64,000 nt of DNA from an uncultured Trueperaceae bacterium (GCA_937907415.1 CALCHY010000369.1:62001-126000); one strand, 5' to 3'; counted from the first letter of the stretch, positions 1 through 8,496 are shown. Notes: generated by a model from the letters alone, not told the origin. Made by a program: numbers and translations.

Positions 1-1053
1 CGCGAAGGTGGCTTGGAGGCCGCCGTCCGCTGGCCTCACGACCGCGAGTGCGTCCGACCGCTGCCCCACGAGGAGGAAGCCGCCTGCCGACGAGAGGCCT
101 GACGGGAACTGCGGGCCTTCGTCGAGCTCGAGCGTCCAGCGCCGCTCCAACGCCGGCGGGTTAGCCGGTCCCGTGGGGTAGGCGCCGGTGCGGCCTGGGC
201 CGCCGTTGGCCTGCTGAGGGGCGCGCTGCAACTCCGAAGCCCTGATGGCGCGCAGCGTGTCTGCCACCGCCCAGCCGGACGTTGGGCGCTTGCTCGGGTC
301 CTTCTCGAGGAGGGAGAGTATCAAGCGTGCGAGTGGCGTCGGAACCTGCGGATTGAGCTCCTGCGGGTGGACGGGCGTGCCGTAGACGTGCTGGTAAAGG
401 ACGGCCTGGTCGTTGTCTGCGTCGAAGGCCGCGACGCCCGTGACCGTGCGGTAGAGGACGGCGCCGAAGGCGTAGAGATCGGTGGCCGCCCCCGTCGGCT
501 CGCCCGTCGCCTGTTCGGGAGCCATGTACTGCGGGGTGCCGAGCGTGAAGCCAGTGCGCGTTAGCGCGCGCGAGCTCTCAGTCAGCTGCACCAACCCGAA
601 GTCCATGACCTTGGGGGTGCCCTGCGGGGTGACGAGGATGTTGCGCGGGGTGAGGTCGCGGTGCACCATGCCAAGGCGGTGGACGTAGCCGAGCGCCTCC
701 GCCACCGTGATCGCGGCTCCTAGCAGGCGGTCGCTCTGTTCCGGGTCGCCCTCGTACGGGCCAAGGTCCGTGATCGGGCCGCCCTCGATGAGTTCCATCG
801 CAAAGTAGACGTGCTTGCCGAGGCCGAGGTCGTAGATGGTGACGATGCCCGGATGATTGAGGCGGGCTAGCGCGCGAATCTCGCGCCTGAACCTCTCGCT
901 GTCCGCCTCCGTCAGGTGGGGCCTCAGGGCCTTGAGGGCGACGGTGCGCTCCAAGTGGTTATCCCGAGCGCGGAACACGTGCGCCATGCCGCCGACCCCG
1001 AGCGGACCTAGGACTTCGTAACGGTCGTCGACCTTATCGCCGGCCTCGAACAT
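1..1053 (-). CDS. Ser/Thr protein kinase, Hanks type (C-terminus beyond left edge)
   Basis: My reverse-strand translation gives 351 residues before the gene runs off the window. Visible kinase landmarks are a glycine loop (LGVGGMA, about 18-24), the ATP lysine in VALKAL (K41), a likely helix-C Glu (E58), the catalytic HRD (131-133), Asn138, DFG (151-153) and APE (178-180). The catalytic-loop Lys that normally follows HRDL is Thr (HRDLTPRN). The kinase domain ends near residue 270. After a Pro/Gly-rich linker comes the start of a second domain (AGGFLLVGQ, then VVRPADGG) resembling a PQQ/beta-propeller sensor, cut by the edge. No membrane segment is seen. It lies 17 nt after the small RHH gene and probably shares its transcript. 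Kinase identity is secure; the substrate is unknown. Confidence 0.9.
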   Translation of the reverse strand, partial: MFEAGDKVDDRYEVLGPLGVGGMAHVFRARDNHLERTVALKALRPHLTEADSERFRREIRALARLNHPGIVTIYDLGLGKHVYFAMELIEGGPITDLGPYEGDPEQSDRLLGAAITVAEALGYVHRLGMVHRDLTPRNILVTPQGTPKVMDFGLVQLTESSRALTRTGFTLGTPQYMAPEQATGEPTGAATDLYAFGAVLYRTVTGVAAFDADNDQAVLYQHVYGTPVHPQELNPQVPTPLARLILSLLEKDPSKRPTSGWAVADTLRAIRASELQRAPQQANGGPGRTGAYPTGPANPPALERRWTLELDEGPQFPSGLSSAGGFLLVGQRSDALAVVRPADGGLQATFA

Positions 1054-1070
1054 TCAGCCCGACCCGGCCC

Positions 1071-1280
1071 CTAGGCCTCGTCCAGTGCCTTAAGGATCTC
1101 GGGGTCGAGGTGGCCCTGCTCGACGGCGCGGTTGAGCATCTCGATACCCAGCCGCACGACCTCGGACTTCGAGACTAGCCGCTCCGGGTTCGAGAGTTGG
1201 TAGGCGGTCTTCGTGAGGAGCGAGTCCTGCTCCTCGGTGATGACGACCTGTAATCGCTTGCTCTTCTCGCGCTTAGCCAA
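1071..1280 (-). CDS. small ribbon-helix-helix (CopG/Arc-like) DNA-binding protein
   Basis: A 69-residue basic-then-acidic protein. The segment KRLQVVITEEQDSLL (about 8-22) fits the RHH beta strand and first helix, and VSKSEVVRLGIEMLNRAV (36-53) fits the second helix with its conserved SxSEVVR-type turn. I infer a dimeric DNA-binding repressor or antitoxin-like regulator; no toxin gene is adjacent. The start is TTG, supported by a strong Shine-Dalgarno (GGAGGA) 8 nt upstream. The next gene is the Ser/Thr kinase, 17 nt away. Upstream at 1337-1360 lie two direct copies of ATGCGCCA just past the predicted -10, a natural candidate autoregulatory operator. Confidence 0.75.
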   Translation of the reverse strand: MAKREKSKRLQVVITEEQDSLLTKTAYQLSNPERLVSKSEVVRLGIEMLNRAVEQGHLDPEILKALDEA

Positions 1281-1336
1281 GGCCCTGTTCCTCCGGGTGT
1301 GGCGCCGCCTGAGGGATGGTGTCTCAGGAAAGTGTC

Positions 1337-1369
1337 ATGCGCCACTTGCTCTATGCGCCAACTATAGCA
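1337..1369 (-). promoter_or_regulatory. promoter and tandem direct-repeat operator candidate for the RHH-kinase operon
   Basis: Reading the minus strand, an extended -10 (TGC-TATAGT) lies at 1369-1361. Immediately downstream, across the expected transcription start, are two identical octamers seen on the + strand as ATGCGCCA at 1337-1344 and 1353-1360 (16-bp pitch). RHH regulators commonly bind tandem short repeats, so autoregulation is plausible. No -35 is recognisable, consistent with an extended -10. Confidence 0.45.
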
Positions 1370-1383
1370 GCATGAGCATGTCC

Positions 1384-1412
1384 TTGACGCTCGTGTTGTA
1401 ACGGCTTAGACT
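1384..1412 (+). promoter_or_regulatory. sigma-70-type promoter for murA
   Basis: TTGACG at 1384-1389, a 17-bp spacer, then TAGACT at 1407-1412. Transcription should start near 1419, giving a leader of about 125 nt before murA. It faces away from the RHH-kinase promoter, so the 257-bp gap 1281-1537 is a divergent regulatory region. I see no gene in the gap. Confidence 0.5.
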
Positions 1413-1543
1413 GCAGTTGCGGTGCGTGTGTAAGTTGCACATCGTACTCTGGTTACGAGCGCTACTGCTGCACGCGGCGCTGGCAACCCGCAACCGCTAC
1501 TTAGACTAACGCGCAGGCGCTTCGGGCGCTCGGGGAGATGGCG

Positions 1544-2836
1544 ATGGAGAACCACGACGTTTTGCTCGTACGAGGAGGCGCACCACTCAAGGGTGAACTG
1601 ACCGCCTTCCGGGCCAAGAACTCAGCCCTCTACCTGATGCTTGCCTCGCTCCTAACGGACGAACCCGTCGTGTTGCACGACGTGCCCAAGCTATCCGACG
1701 TACTCGTGAGCGAAGAGATCCTCCGCCACGTCGGCCTCAACACGCGGTGGGAAGGCCACGACCTACACCTGCATGCCGCCAACCTCCGCACCCACCACGC
1801 GCCGTACTCGCTCGTAAGCAAGATGCGCGCGTCTTTCGTGATCATGGGTGCGCTCCTGGCCCGCGCCGGCGAGGCGCGCGTGAGCATGCCAGGAGGTTGC
1901 GCTTTCGGACCGCGGCCGGTGGATCGCCACCTTGACGCCTTCCACGCGCTAGGCGCCGAGATCATCGAGGAAGACGGCGACTTCTACGCCAAGCGCAACG
2001 GCAAACTGCACGGCACCGTGACCTTCGAGGCGCCAACGGTAGGCGGCACCCAGAACGTGCTGCTCGCCGCCGCGCTAGGCGCAGGCGAAGTCACCATCGA
2101 GAACGCCGCCAGGGAACCAGAAGTGCCGGACCTCGCCAACATGCTCAACTTGATGGGCGCGAACATCACGGGCGCCGGTACCGCTGTTATCACCATCACA
2201 GGCGTCGAGAGACTTCACGGCGTGCACTACCGCCCCATCGCCGACCGCATAGAGGCAGGCACGTTCCTGCTCGCGGCTGCCGCCACCAGGGGCAACGTCA
2301 CCATCACGGACCTCGAGCCGGAGAACATGGGCGCCGTGCTCGACGCGCTCGAACTCACGGGCGTGAAGGTCGTACGCGGCGAGCGCAGCGTCAGCGTTGA
2401 CGCCTCAGGCCCGCTGCGGCCCGTCGACATCGAGGCGCGCGTGTTCCCGGGAGTGCCAACGGACTTGCAGGCGCCGTTCTCCGCCTACTTGGCGACCTTG
2501 CCCGGCCTTAGCCACGTCCGTGACCACGTCTACCCTGACCGCTTCACCCACGTTGAGGAGCTGGCGCACGCCGGCGCCCGCATGACGCTCGACGATCAAG
2601 TCCTACAGATCCGCGGTGGACCCCTCCGCGGAGCAGCGATGTACGCCGCCGACATCCGCGCTGGTGGAGCGCTAGTAGTGGCGGCGCTCGCGGCCGATGG
2701 CCTCAGCGAAGTCGGTGGCATGCGCTACGTCGACCGTGGCTACGAGCAACTGGCGGAACGCCTCCGCAGCCTAGGTGCCCGCGTCGAGCGCGCCGTAACG
2801 CCAGCACTGCCAGCAACGGGCACGTACGGCAGCTAG
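1544..2836 (+). CDS. murA: UDP-N-acetylglucosamine 1-carboxyvinyltransferase (MurA)
   Basis: Transfers enolpyruvyl from PEP to UDP-GlcNAc, the first committed step of peptidoglycan synthesis, in the cytoplasm. About 430 residues, normal for the family. The N-terminal RAKNSALYLM matches the substrate-binding Lys-Asn segment. PGGCAFGPRPVDRHLDAF carries the PEP-reactive Cys (C121 counted from the upstream ATG), and PTDLQAPF plus GGALVVAALA match the C-terminal half. Two in-frame ATGs exist at 1538 and 1544. The GGGGAG at 1532-1537 abuts the first but lies 6 nt before the second, so 1544 is preferred. It is monocistronic: the next gene is convergent 52 bp away. A second MurA paralogue elsewhere cannot be excluded. 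Confidence 0.93.
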   Translation: MENHDVLLVRGGAPLKGELTAFRAKNSALYLMLASLLTDEPVVLHDVPKLSDVLVSEEILRHVGLNTRWEGHDLHLHAANLRTHHAPYSLVSKMRASFVIMGALLARAGEARVSMPGGCAFGPRPVDRHLDAFHALGAEIIEEDGDFYAKRNGKLHGTVTFEAPTVGGTQNVLLAAALGAGEVTIENAAREPEVPDLANMLNLMGANITGAGTAVITITGVERLHGVHYRPIADRIEAGTFLLAAAATRGNVTITDLEPENMGAVLDALELTGVKVVRGERSVSVDASGPLRPVDIEARVFPGVPTDLQAPFSAYLATLPGLSHVRDHVYPDRFTHVEELAHAGARMTLDDQVLQIRGGPLRGAAMYAADIRAGGALVVAALAADGLSEVGGMRYVDRGYEQLAERLRSLGARVERAVTPALPATGTYGS

Positions 2837-2877
2837 CGCGCAGCGCGCAACCGTTCAGTTAACCGCCTAGTTTCGTG

Positions 2878-2902
2878 GGGGCGCCGGTCTAGTCGGCGCC
2901 CC
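2878..2902. terminator. GC hairpin between convergent genes
   Basis: GGGGCGCCG (2878-2886) pairs perfectly with CGGCGCCCC (2894-2902) around a 7-nt loop. It lies 41 bp after the murA stop and overlaps the stop codon of the convergent gene. No T-tract follows on either strand, so termination is inferred from position and stem strength. Confidence 0.4.
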
Positions 2903-4367
2903 TCTCCTCGTCTAACTCGGCGGGTTCATCCGGCGCGGGTGCGGGCAGTTGAGCCGGTTGCGGCGCCCCTTCCTGCTCGGGCGGCGCTGAGGGAGGCACT
3001 ACCGCTGGCTCTGGCTTGCGCGAGCGCGGGTGCCAGAAGCTCTCCTCATCGTCCTCGCTCAGGAGGTCCTCCACCGCGCGCGGGTCATCTAGGTCGAGCA
3101 GGAAACTGTCCTCTGCGCTGGTGTTGAAAGCGCGTGGTTCCTTCACGTGAGCCACGGGCTCAGTCGGCGGGGGTAGGGTAGGCGGTTCGACCGCGGCAGC
3201 GGCCTCGCGTTCCCCCGTGTCGAGGAGGAACTCGTCGCGGCCATCTACCAGCAGCGCCTGATCCGCGCCGCCAGCTACGTCCGCTGCCGCGACTTCGGCC
3301 GCCAGAACGTCGGCTGCCGTGGCGCGCGGGTCCAGCTGGTCGTCATCGTCATCGTCCTCCTCGCCCGCGCTAGCGGCAAGCAGCTCCTGCCCGGTGACCT
3401 TGCCGACCTCGCTCTCCGCTGCCTGCTCCTCGCCAACTCCAGGTTCGGCTGCGCCGTCCGCCGCTGGCGCGCCAAGCGGCAGCGGCCTCCTGACCCTGCC
3501 ACGCAGCACCAAGCCGAAGATGGCAACGAGCACACCGGCGAGCATGACCCAGAGCCACGGCACCGCGAGCACCGTCGAGGTGCGCGAGGTGCTCGGCAGC
3601 ACGCTTGACTGCAGCGCGGCGCGTTGAGCGTCCGCGCTTGGCGCGATGAGGTCGATGACTGGGCTGACCTGCTTGCCGTCGCCAGCGAACGCCCACGGCG
3701 AAGGTGAGCTAGCCAACGGGCGCCAACCCGTCTGCGAGAACGGGTCGTACACACCGACCAGCGCCTGAACGGCGATGTCCTCTGGCAGGGTGAAAGGCAA
3801 GTAGACGACGAGGGTCTCCTCGATCGCGAGCACCTGGAGGGGCACGCGCGGGAGGTCCGCCATGGTGGGCGCCTCCGCGCCTTGCCCAGCCGGAGGGGGC
3901 TCCGGATACGCGACGTAGTAAGCGCCATCGCCCGAGATGCGAACGGCATACAACCAACCGCTCCCTTGCGGGAAGAGCAGATCTGGTCCGGGCAAGGTGG
4001 TATCGAAGCCACCGGCCACCTCGCCAAGGTAAACGTCAACGATGCTCGGCATGAACGCCGTCACGGGCCGCTCCGTCGCCGGCGGCTCGACACCCGCGGC
4101 CGCGTCATCGCCTAGCTCGGCGGAGGCCGGTGCGGCGTCGTCTGAGGCCTCCGCGTCACCAACCGCCACTTCGCCGAGCGCGCCGAGCGTGACCCCAAGG
4201 CGTGTGCCGTTGGGGGTCGCGTCCAAAGTTACGGACTGCAAGTCGAACACTGCCGCGTTCGCGTAGATGGGCGCGGTTGGCGGCGTGAGGCTGCCGTCGC
4301 CGAACGCGTCACCGCTCGGATCGCTGGTGCTTAGCGAGATGAGTGCGAGGATGACAGGCAGAATCAA
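2889..4367 (-). CDS. glucodextranase C-terminal-type (DOMON-like) membrane-anchored protein
   Basis: 492 residues. Residues 1-13 look like a signal segment. The mature N-terminus (DPSGDAFGDG, then FDLQSV) matches the C-terminal domain of glucodextranase-type proteins, a surface or carbohydrate-associated beta domain. A transmembrane helix lies near 265-290 (PWLWVMLAGVLVAIFGLVL). A long acidic, Pro-rich tail with a D6 run follows, presumably cytoplasmic and disordered. Its start overlaps the yvcK stop by 4 bp (ATGA). No catalytic residues are recognisable. Being last in a run with RapZ and YvcK suggests a cell-envelope role, which is inference. Confidence 0.6.
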   Translation of the reverse strand: MILPVILALISLSTSDPSGDAFGDGSLTPPTAPIYANAAVFDLQSVTLDATPNGTRLGVTLGALGEVAVGDAEASDDAAPASAELGDDAAAGVEPPATERPVTAFMPSIVDVYLGEVAGGFDTTLPGPDLLFPQGSGWLYAVRISGDGAYYVAYPEPPPAGQGAEAPTMADLPRVPLQVLAIEETLVVYLPFTLPEDIAVQALVGVYDPFSQTGWRPLASSPSPWAFAGDGKQVSPVIDLIAPSADAQRAALQSSVLPSTSRTSTVLAVPWLWVMLAGVLVAIFGLVLRGRVRRPLPLGAPAADGAAEPGVGEEQAAESEVGKVTGQELLAASAGEEDDDDDDQLDPRATAADVLAAEVAAADVAGGADQALLVDGRDEFLLDTGEREAAAAVEPPTLPPPTEPVAHVKEPRAFNTSAEDSFLLDLDDPRAVEDLLSEDDEESFWHPRSRKPEPAVVPPSAPPEQEGAPQPAQLPAPAPDEPAELDEERGAD

Positions 4368-5719
4368 GCTGAAGCTCCTGGTTCGAGGTGCTGCGTGCGC
4401 CGCGGCCTAGGTTGGCGGGCGGAGCCGGTTGCGAGGTCAGCGAGCACGGCGGCGAGCTTGTCGCTATCGTGCTGCGCCACCGCGCCACTACCGAGCAGCG
4501 GCAACTCCATGACGATGATGCCGGCCTCTGTGAAACGCGGCTTGGCCCTTGCGACCAGGTCCGCCGCCTCGCCGCGGTAGTTCTCGAGGCGCGCCTTGTC
4601 GACCGGTGACGAGTTCCACAGGACGATGTCCGGGGCCCGCACGCCGTGGTCCTGGAGCGCGGCGACGTGGTCGTACGCGTCAAAACCGTCAGTCTCACCG
4701 GCCTCGGTCATGATGTTGCACACGTAGACGAGCTTAGCCGGGCTGCGATTGACGGCTGCCACCACGCTCGGAACCAGCAGTGGCGGGATGGTGCTCGAGA
4801 ACAGACTGCCGGGCCCAAGGACTATGAGGTCCGCCGCTAGGAGCGCCAACTCGACCTCCGGTAGCCCCTGCGGTGCAGCGGGCTCAGTCGCGAGCGCCTT
4901 GACGGCACCGGGTACGGAGCGCAGCGCCGCCTCGCCACGCACGATCTCCCCACCGACCTTCTCGACGACCAAGGTCACGGGTTCGGCCGTGGCGGGGTAG
5001 ACCGCGCCAGACAAGTCGAGGAGGCGGTTCATGAGCCTCAAGGCGTTACCGAAGTCGCCCTCTACCTCCGCGACCGTCGTGATGAACAAGTTGCCGAAGG
5101 TGTGGCCGTCCAGCTCTCGCCCGCGGTTGAACCTGTACTGCAACAAACGCGTTAGTTCCGACTCGTTATCCGACAGCGCGGCGAGGCAGTCTGTTAGGTC
5201 ACCCGGCGCAGGCATGTCGAACGCTTGACGCAACCGCCCCGAGCTCCCACCATCGTCGCTGACGGCGACCACCGCAGTCAGGTTAGTGGTGTGCTTGCGC
5301 AGACCACGCAGCAGGTTCGAGAGGCCGCTGCCGCCGCCGAGTGCGACGACGCGCGGCCCCTTAGCGAGCAGCACCCTACGGTTGAGCAGGCGAGCCGCGT
5401 CATCGGGGTGCGGCAGCCAGTGGGAGAGCAACGAACGGTTGAGCCGGCCGATGGCGACTATGGCGACGCCGAGGCCAAGCAGGGCCACGGCGACGGAGAT
5501 CCAGCCACCGAAGTTGTCCCACGGGCTCGAACGCAGCATGGCTTCGATCGGTTCGGCTAGTTGGGCCCGGCCCTCGTCGAAAGCCCACAGGCCCCACCCC
5601 ACGGCCCCGAGCACGAGGAGGAGACCGCCGCTGGTGGCCAGCAACAGGTGCCGCTTGACGCCCATGCCGGGCGCCAACCACAACCGCATCCTGCCTAAGC
5701 CGGCCAAGCCGCCGTTCAT
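4364..5719 (-). CDS. yvcK: YvcK/CofD-family UDP-sugar-binding regulator
   Basis: 451 residues, longer than soluble YvcK (about 320) because of an N-terminal extension with two transmembrane helices (about 24-46 and 71-91). The YvcK signature VVALGGGSGLSNLLRGLRK lies about 124-142, followed by VVAVSDDGGSSGRLR and PAPGDLTDCLAAL. YvcK binds UDP-GlcNAc and is needed for normal cell shape and for growth on gluconeogenic carbon in Bacillus and Mycobacterium. RapZ lies directly upstream with a 4-bp overlap, the classic pairing. The membrane-anchored form is also known from other Deinococcota and suggests action at the membrane. Confidence 0.88.
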   Translation of the reverse strand: MNGGLAGLGRMRLWLAPGMGVKRHLLLATSGGLLLVLGAVGWGLWAFDEGRAQLAEPIEAMLRSSPWDNFGGWISVAVALLGLGVAIVAIGRLNRSLLSHWLPHPDDAARLLNRRVLLAKGPRVVALGGGSGLSNLLRGLRKHTTNLTAVVAVSDDGGSSGRLRQAFDMPAPGDLTDCLAALSDNESELTRLLQYRFNRGRELDGHTFGNLFITTVAEVEGDFGNALRLMNRLLDLSGAVYPATAEPVTLVVEKVGGEIVRGEAALRSVPGAVKALATEPAAPQGLPEVELALLAADLIVLGPGSLFSSTIPPLLVPSVVAAVNRSPAKLVYVCNIMTEAGETDGFDAYDHVAALQDHGVRAPDIVLWNSSPVDKARLENYRGEAADLVARAKPRFTEAGIIVMELPLLGSGAVAQHDSDKLAAVLADLATGSARQPRPRRTQHLEPGASA

Positions 5720-6615
5720 CGCGCTTCCTCGCCCCCCTTGTGGTGCTCGGCCAGCGCGGCCTCGAGGTCGCGGTGCTGCGCCTGCGTGCGGTAACTGCCC
5801 GCCAGGTCGTGACTAAGCCGCTCCACGACGGCAACCGAACGGTGCTGCCCGCCCGTGCATCCGACCGCGACCACGTAGTTGCTACGCCCGGTGCTCTCAG
5901 CCAAGTACGCGAGCGAGCGCACCAACAGGCGGATCTGGTGGTAAAGCTCGAGCGCCTCAGGGGTGAAGACGTAACGCTGGACTTCCGCATCCGTGCCGGG
6001 CAGTGGCCTCAGCTCGTCGGAGTAGAACGGGTTTGGCATGCCGCGCACGTCGAGGACGACGTCGACGTCGGTCGGGATGCCGCGCTTGAAGCCAAACGAC
6101 ACCAACCGCAGTAGCGGCCCAGCCCCGCCGGAGAAGCGGTCCCACAGGAGCTGCGTTAGCGCCCTCGCGCTGGTGCTGGTCGTATCGATGACGTCGTCCG
6201 CCAGCGCGCGTAATGGCTCGAGGACCACGCGTTCGGCGGCCAGGTCAGAGGTGAGAGTACCGGTGGAGATCGGGTGCGCGCGGCGCGTGAAATTGTAGCG
6301 TTTGACGAGCACCTCGTCCGACGCGTCGAGGAACAGTAGCCGCGGGGCGCGCCCCTGCTCCTTGAGGCGCGCAATTGCACCCGGTGCGTCTTTCAGGTAG
6401 TCGCGGGCGCGAATGTCGATGCTGATGCAGACGCCCTTCCACTCGCCCGTCACCGTCTCGACGAAGTTGGGCCATAGGGCGGGCGGGAGGTTATCGACGG
6501 TGTAGAAGCCGATGTCCTCCAGCGCGTGCAACGCCGTCGTCTTGCCGGCGCCGCTTAGGCCGGTGAGGACGACGAGTGGCAGCGGCTGCGCACCGGGCGT
6601 CTCCTGGCCGCTCAC
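5716..6615 (-). CDS. rapZ: RapZ (YvcJ) P-loop nucleotide-binding protein / RNase adapter
   Basis: 299 residues from a GTG start that overlaps the preceding stop (GTGA). Walker A is GLSGAGKT (19-26). Other family blocks are FYTVDNLPPALW, SIDIRARDY, LFLDASDEVL(V)KRY, SFGFKRGIPTDVDVVLDVR(G)MPNPF and the C-terminal VGCTGGQHRSV. In E. coli RapZ binds GlcN6P and directs RNase E to the GlmZ sRNA; the Bacillus homologue YvcJ hydrolyses GTP. A longer frame runs upstream, but it is out-of-frame sequence under the SPOR gene, so the GTG is chosen. It is translationally coupled to yvcK (ATGA). Confidence 0.93.
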   Translation of the reverse strand: MSGQETPGAQPLPLVVLTGLSGAGKTTALHALEDIGFYTVDNLPPALWPNFVETVTGEWKGVCISIDIRARDYLKDAPGAIARLKEQGRAPRLLFLDASDEVLVKRYNFTRRAHPISTGTLTSDLAAERVVLEPLRALADDVIDTTSTSARALTQLLWDRFSGGAGPLLRLVSFGFKRGIPTDVDVVLDVRGMPNPFYSDELRPLPGTDAEVQRYVFTPEALELYHQIRLLVRSLAYLAESTGRSNYVVAVGCTGGQHRSVAVVERLSHDLAGSYRTQAQHRDLEAALAEHHKGGEEAR

Positions 6616-7283
6616 GGGGTCTCCATCATGAACTCGCAGGCCACGAGCAACTCGCCCTGCTCGACGATCGCGAAGTCGCCTACGTGTGTCAGCAACGTTC
6701 CTGGGCAGAGGATGATCGCCGTGCGGCCAACGTCCTGCACGACGAAGCGCTTGCCGCCCCGCACGACTTCCGAGAAGGTCGCGGTCGGTTCGACTGTGAG
6801 CAGCGGGATGGGCCCGAGGCCCTGGATCACGCGCCAACGCGTACCGTCGTGAACGACGCGCGCGTCCTGGCCCGCCACCTTGACGTTGAACGCCGGGACC
6901 GTGCCAGCGTCGTTGACAGGCGCCCACTCAGCGGGTTTCATGAAACCAACCGTGCGTGAGGCGCAGGCGCGCGCCGTAGCGCCGGACGTGAACTCCACGA
7001 CGGCCGCCTCGCGGACTATGGCGCCGGTGATGGCCTCCGCCATCGCCTCCGCCGCTGACCGGTCAGTGAAACAGCCGATGCGCACGCGCACGAACTGCAG
7101 GCCGTCCTGCATGGCGAACTCCGTGTAGGCGTCGAACGCGCGCGAGCGCAAGTCGTCCGCGGCCGACTGCGCCTCACGGTAGTCGCGTAGCGCCACGGTT
7201 TGAACCGCCCACGCCTCCGCCGCCGCCCAACTCGGGGCGGCCATGAAGATGGCCGCGACGAGCATCAGCACCCGTGACTTCAC
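6612..7283 (-). CDS. secreted SPOR-like domain protein
   Basis: 223 residues from a GTG that overlaps the hisH stop. Residues 1-22 form a signal peptide (LMLVAAIFMAAPSWA). WAVQTVALRDYREAQSAADDL and FVRVRIGCFTDRSAAEAMAE (about 25-80) match a SPOR fold, which binds denuded peptidoglycan glycan strands. The remaining 130 residues (GTVPAFNVKVAGQDAR, ILCPGTLLTHVGDF) are not recognised. Three or four Cys residues suggest disulfides outside the cytoplasm. Sitting between hisH and rapZ in the overlapping run, it may link septal peptidoglycan to RapZ-YvcK control, which is inference. Confidence 0.65.
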   Translation of the reverse strand: MKSRVLMLVAAIFMAAPSWAAAEAWAVQTVALRDYREAQSAADDLRSRAFDAYTEFAMQDGLQFVRVRIGCFTDRSAAEAMAEAITGAIVREAAVVEFTSGATARACASRTVGFMKPAEWAPVNDAGTVPAFNVKVAGQDARVVHDGTRWRVIQGLGPIPLLTVEPTATFSEVVRGGKRFVVQDVGRTAIILCPGTLLTHVGDFAIVEQGELLVACEFMMETP

Positions 7284-7912
7284 GCTGCCGCCTGGCCGAT
7301 CAGCGGCGCCAAGTTCGAGAGTATGTGTAACCCAACGCCTTGGCTCTTCTCTGGGTGGAACTGCGTCGCGTAAACGTTGCCGTAGGAGAACGCCGAGAGG
7401 AACGTCACGCCGGCGTACTCCGTGGTTGCGCCTGGCAACGGCGCGGCGCCGGGCGCCACCTCCGCGTAGTACGAGTTCGCGAAGTAGACGTATGCCCCGG
7501 CCGCGACTCCCGCGAGGAGCGGCGAGGCACCCCGTGGCGTCAGTTGGTTCCAACCCATCTGCGGCACGCTGCCGTGCCCAGCAGGAAAACGCTTGACCCA
7601 GCCGCGCACCAGGCCAAGGCCGGGCTCGTCTGGCGCCTCGTCAGAGCCGTCCAACAGTAGTTGCAGCCCGACGCAGATTCCGAGGAACGCTCGACCCTCC
7701 GCGAGGTGACCGCGCACGGCGGCCTCGAAGCCTGACGCGCGGAACGCACGCGCCACCTGCCCGAAGTGCCCTTGCCCAGGCAGTACGAGCAGGTCGGGCG
7801 TGCCGACCGCGGCCGGGTCGTCAACCACGCGTGGCCTCAAGCCGGCGCGCTCGAGTGCGCGCTCGATGCTGCGCAGATTGCCCGCGCCGTAGTCGACGAC
7901 GACGCTCCTCAT
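7280..7912 (-). CDS. hisH: imidazole glycerol phosphate synthase, glutamine amidotransferase subunit
   Basis: Supplies ammonia from glutamine to HisF in histidine synthesis. 210 residues, family length. VVVDYGAGNLRSIERAL opens the protein. The nucleophile is Cys80 in GICVGLQLL, with the His-x-x-Glu of FHPEKSQG near the C-terminus completing the triad. The oxyanion strand is PGQGHFG. hisF is not in the window, so the pathway is split. ATGA overlap with hisB upstream and GTGA overlap with the SPOR gene downstream. Confidence 0.95.
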   Translation of the reverse strand: MRSVVVDYGAGNLRSIERALERAGLRPRVVDDPAAVGTPDLLVLPGQGHFGQVARAFRASGFEAAVRGHLAEGRAFLGICVGLQLLLDGSDEAPDEPGLGLVRGWVKRFPAGHGSVPQMGWNQLTPRGASPLLAGVAAGAYVYFANSYYAEVAPGAAPLPGATTEYAGVTFLSAFSYGNVYATQFHPEKSQGVGLHILSNLAPLIGQAAA

Positions 7913-8496
7913 AAGAGCCCCTTGGTGGAGGGTAGCTCCGCGTGCGTTACGCGGGTGGCGTCGCGCAGCGCCCTCGCGAACGCCTTCATGACAGCCTCGC
8001 AGGCGTGGTGTGACTCGTCCGCCGCCAACAGGCGCACGTGCATGGTGGCGCCAGCGTGGTTGGCGAAACCGCGGAGCAGCTCGCGCAGGTGGTAGGCGTT
8101 GAAGCCGCCGGAGTCGCCAACGAGCCCGCTCGGGTCGAACGACAAGTGCGGTCTACCAGATAGGTCCAGCACGACGTGGGCGAGCGTCTCATCCATCGGC
8201 ACGAAGGCGCTGCCGTAACGTTCGATGCCCTTGCGGTCGCCTAGCGCCTGCCCGACCGCCTGGCCGATGACGATCCCGCAGTCCTCCGCCAAGTGGTGCA
8301 CGTCGATGTGCAGGTCGCCCGTAGCCTCGACTGCGAGGTCGAAGCGACCGTGCCTCACGAGCATGTCGAGCAAGTGATCGAGGAAGCCGTGGCCCGTTAC
8401 CGCTCCGCTCGCGGTGCCCTGCGTGGTGTCGAGGTCGAGGCTCACGGTGATCTGCGTCTCGCTCGTTACGCGCGAGACTTGACTGGTGCGGCTCAT
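7909..8496 (-). CDS. hisB: imidazoleglycerol-phosphate dehydratase
   Basis: 195 residues: the monofunctional dehydratase without the histidinol-phosphatase domain found in E. coli HisB. The two metal-binding motifs are seen as DVHHLAEDCGIVIGQA (about 67-82) and ADESHHACEAVMKAFARAL (about 159-177), plus GHGFLDHLLDMLVRHG near the N-terminus. It acts two steps after HisH/HisF. It overlaps hisC by 4 bp and hisH by 4 bp. Confidence 0.95.
   Translation of the reverse strand: MSRTSQVSRVTSETQITVSLDLDTTQGTASGAVTGHGFLDHLLDMLVRHGRFDLAVEATGDLHIDVHHLAEDCGIVIGQAVGQALGDRKGIERYGSAFVPMDETLAHVVLDLSGRPHLSFDPSGLVGDSGGFNAYHLRELLRGFANHAGATMHVRLLAADESHHACEAVMKAFARALRDATRVTHAELPSTKGLL

Noticed and set aside
1071..1280. 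RHH protein as antitoxin of a toxin-antitoxin pair
   Set aside because: The neighbour is a full Ser/Thr kinase. No small RelE-, PIN- or MazF-like ORF lies next to it.
5716..6927. 403-residue RapZ with a long N-terminal extension
   Set aside because: The extra 104 residues are Arg-rich out-of-frame sequence under the SPOR gene. The GTG at 6615 with a 4-bp overlap matches the operon and family length.
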